Assembly: GCA_900766865.1 (NCBI GenBank)
Contig: CAAFXA010000102.1
Coordinates: 1-6,119, forward strand
DNA: 6,119 nt
Direction of reading: 5' to 3'
From: an uncultured Akkermansia sp.
Lineage (GTDB): Bacteria; Verrucomicrobiota; Verrucomicrobiia; Verrucomicrobiales; Akkermansiaceae
Numbering within the stretch: the first letter of the stretch is position 1; every line of letters begins with the position of its first letter. Position numbers and translations under genes: made by a program. This document shows, in pieces, positions 5,442-6,119 of this stretch. Under the pieces are notes generated by a model. It worked only from the letters and a program-made list of their open reading frames with translations. It ran no database searches and was not told the origin of the DNA.

Positions 5442-6119
5442 AGGTGCACACGGCAAACGGGATTTTCTGGCGTTCTGAAGTTGACTCCACCGAGTCATTA
5501 TGGTATACTGAAAAAGTCATTTTCTTTAACCTCGTCAAGTTCTGAAGTTGACTCCACCGAGTCATTATGGTATATACATGAAGAATGTGATGTACATTTG
5601 CAAGTTGTTCTGAAGTTGACTCCACCGAGTCATTATGGTATAAAGCAACGCAATTACTTTGCATATCTACACATGTTCTGAAGTTGACTCCACCGAGTCA
5701 TTATGGTATATCAAATTGCCGGGCTTGAACGAAATGAAGGCGTTCTGAAGTTGACTCCACCGAGTCATTATGGTATATTTATGCTGAATCGGTACCACAC
5801 ACGCGCCTCGTTCTGAAGTTGACTCCACCGAGTCATTATGGTATACACGGAAAGCGTAGCGGTGACATTACCGTACCGTTCTGAAGTTGACTCCACCGAG
5901 TCATTATGGTATATTGAGAGAGTGAAGCCCGGTTTCATAGGTAGTGTTCTGAAGTTGACTCCACCGAGTCATTATGGTATACCTATAATGCCGAACTTGC
6001 CCGGGTGGAATTGTTCTGAAGTTGACTCCACCGAGTCATTATGGTATAGGCGTTGCCCTCATAGCTGCCGCGAATCAGGCGTTCTGAAGTTGACTCCACC
6101 GAGTCATTATGGTATATCA

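Larger units (their letters stand above)
5404..6119 (+). CRISPR. CRISPR array: 11 repeats of 36 nt, 10 complete spacers of 31-32 nt, continuing past the window
   Basis: The repeat begins GTTCTGAAG and ends TTATGGTATA. Copies start at 5404 (degenerate), 5472, 5539, 5607, 5675, 5742, 5810, 5878, 5946, 6013 and 6081. The last ten are identical. The ten complete spacers are 31 or 32 nt, all different, and I recognise none as a known phage or plasmid. After the last repeat only three spacer bases remain, so the array is cut by the contig end. Repeat positions 11-16 and 21-26 form TGACTC-CACC-GAGTCA. The 36-nt length, GTT start, roughly 30-nt spacers and a 3' end like that of the Campylobacter jejuni repeat (which ends TATGGTAAAAT) suggest type II-C, but no cas gene or tracrRNA is present to confirm this. 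Transcription is inferred along the + strand from promoters inside the repeats. The array is visibly less GC-rich than the genes beside it. Confidence 0.97.

Noticed and set aside
5296..5681. Small open frames on both strands across the CRISPR region
   Set aside because: They translate the repeats into recurring peptides such as VDSTESLWY; this is an artefact of the array.
5984..5989. A perfect TATAAT inside spacer 9, considered as an additional promoter
   Set aside because: The nearest -35 (TTGACT in the preceding repeat) is 23 bp away, too far; probably chance within a spacer.

Overview
The window looks like the end of a metagenomic or draft contig from a GC-rich bacterium, most likely of the Verrucomicrobiota/PVC group. 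The lineage call rests on a small secreted protein resembling the exosortase system-associated TIGR04073 family, strongly C-ending codons, and the absence of recognisable Shine-Dalgarno sites. It is an inference from gene content; there is no rRNA or other marker here. Bases 1-34 are not biological: they match the Illumina TruSeq read-2 adapter, so the genome proper starts at base 35.

Layout, all on the + strand: (i) 35-1498, the C-terminal ~487 codons of mfd (transcription-repair coupling factor), cut at its 5' end by the contig end and adapter; (ii) 1499-1784, a gene-free stretch ending in a good promoter; (iii) 1785-4579, a probable three-gene unit of a small lipoprotein, an AhbD/TIGR04053-type radical SAM/SPASM protein and an AhbC-type radical SAM protein. 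AhbC and AhbD act in the siroheme-dependent (alternative) heme b pathway, so the unit probably belongs to tetrapyrrole or heme synthesis; (iv) 4580-4844, a gene-free stretch with a terminator-like hairpin, A/T tracts and a second promoter; (v) 4845-5276, the secreted TIGR04073-like protein; (vi) 5277-5403, two strong hairpins, one a perfect 28-bp palindrome; (vii) 5404-6119, a CRISPR array of 11 repeats (the first degenerate) with 31-32-nt spacers, running off the contig end. No cas gene is in the window.

The most interesting signal is in the array. Each 36-nt repeat contains a near-consensus sigma70-type promoter pointing along the + strand: TTGACT, then exactly 17 bp, then an extended -10 (TGG-TATA) whose last two bases come from the spacer. 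This recalls the repeat-embedded promoters of type II-C arrays in Neisseria and Campylobacter. The same TATGGTATA or TATGCTAT core occurs in the same register at the two gene promoters in the window (1746-1774 and 4806-4834), so the repeat looks like a host promoter. The degenerate first repeat has lost much of its 5' half but keeps both promoter boxes. Predicted transcription starts fall at spacer base 9, giving guides of 23-24 nt. The two gene promoters also predict almost leaderless mRNAs that both begin CGTTATGAAG.
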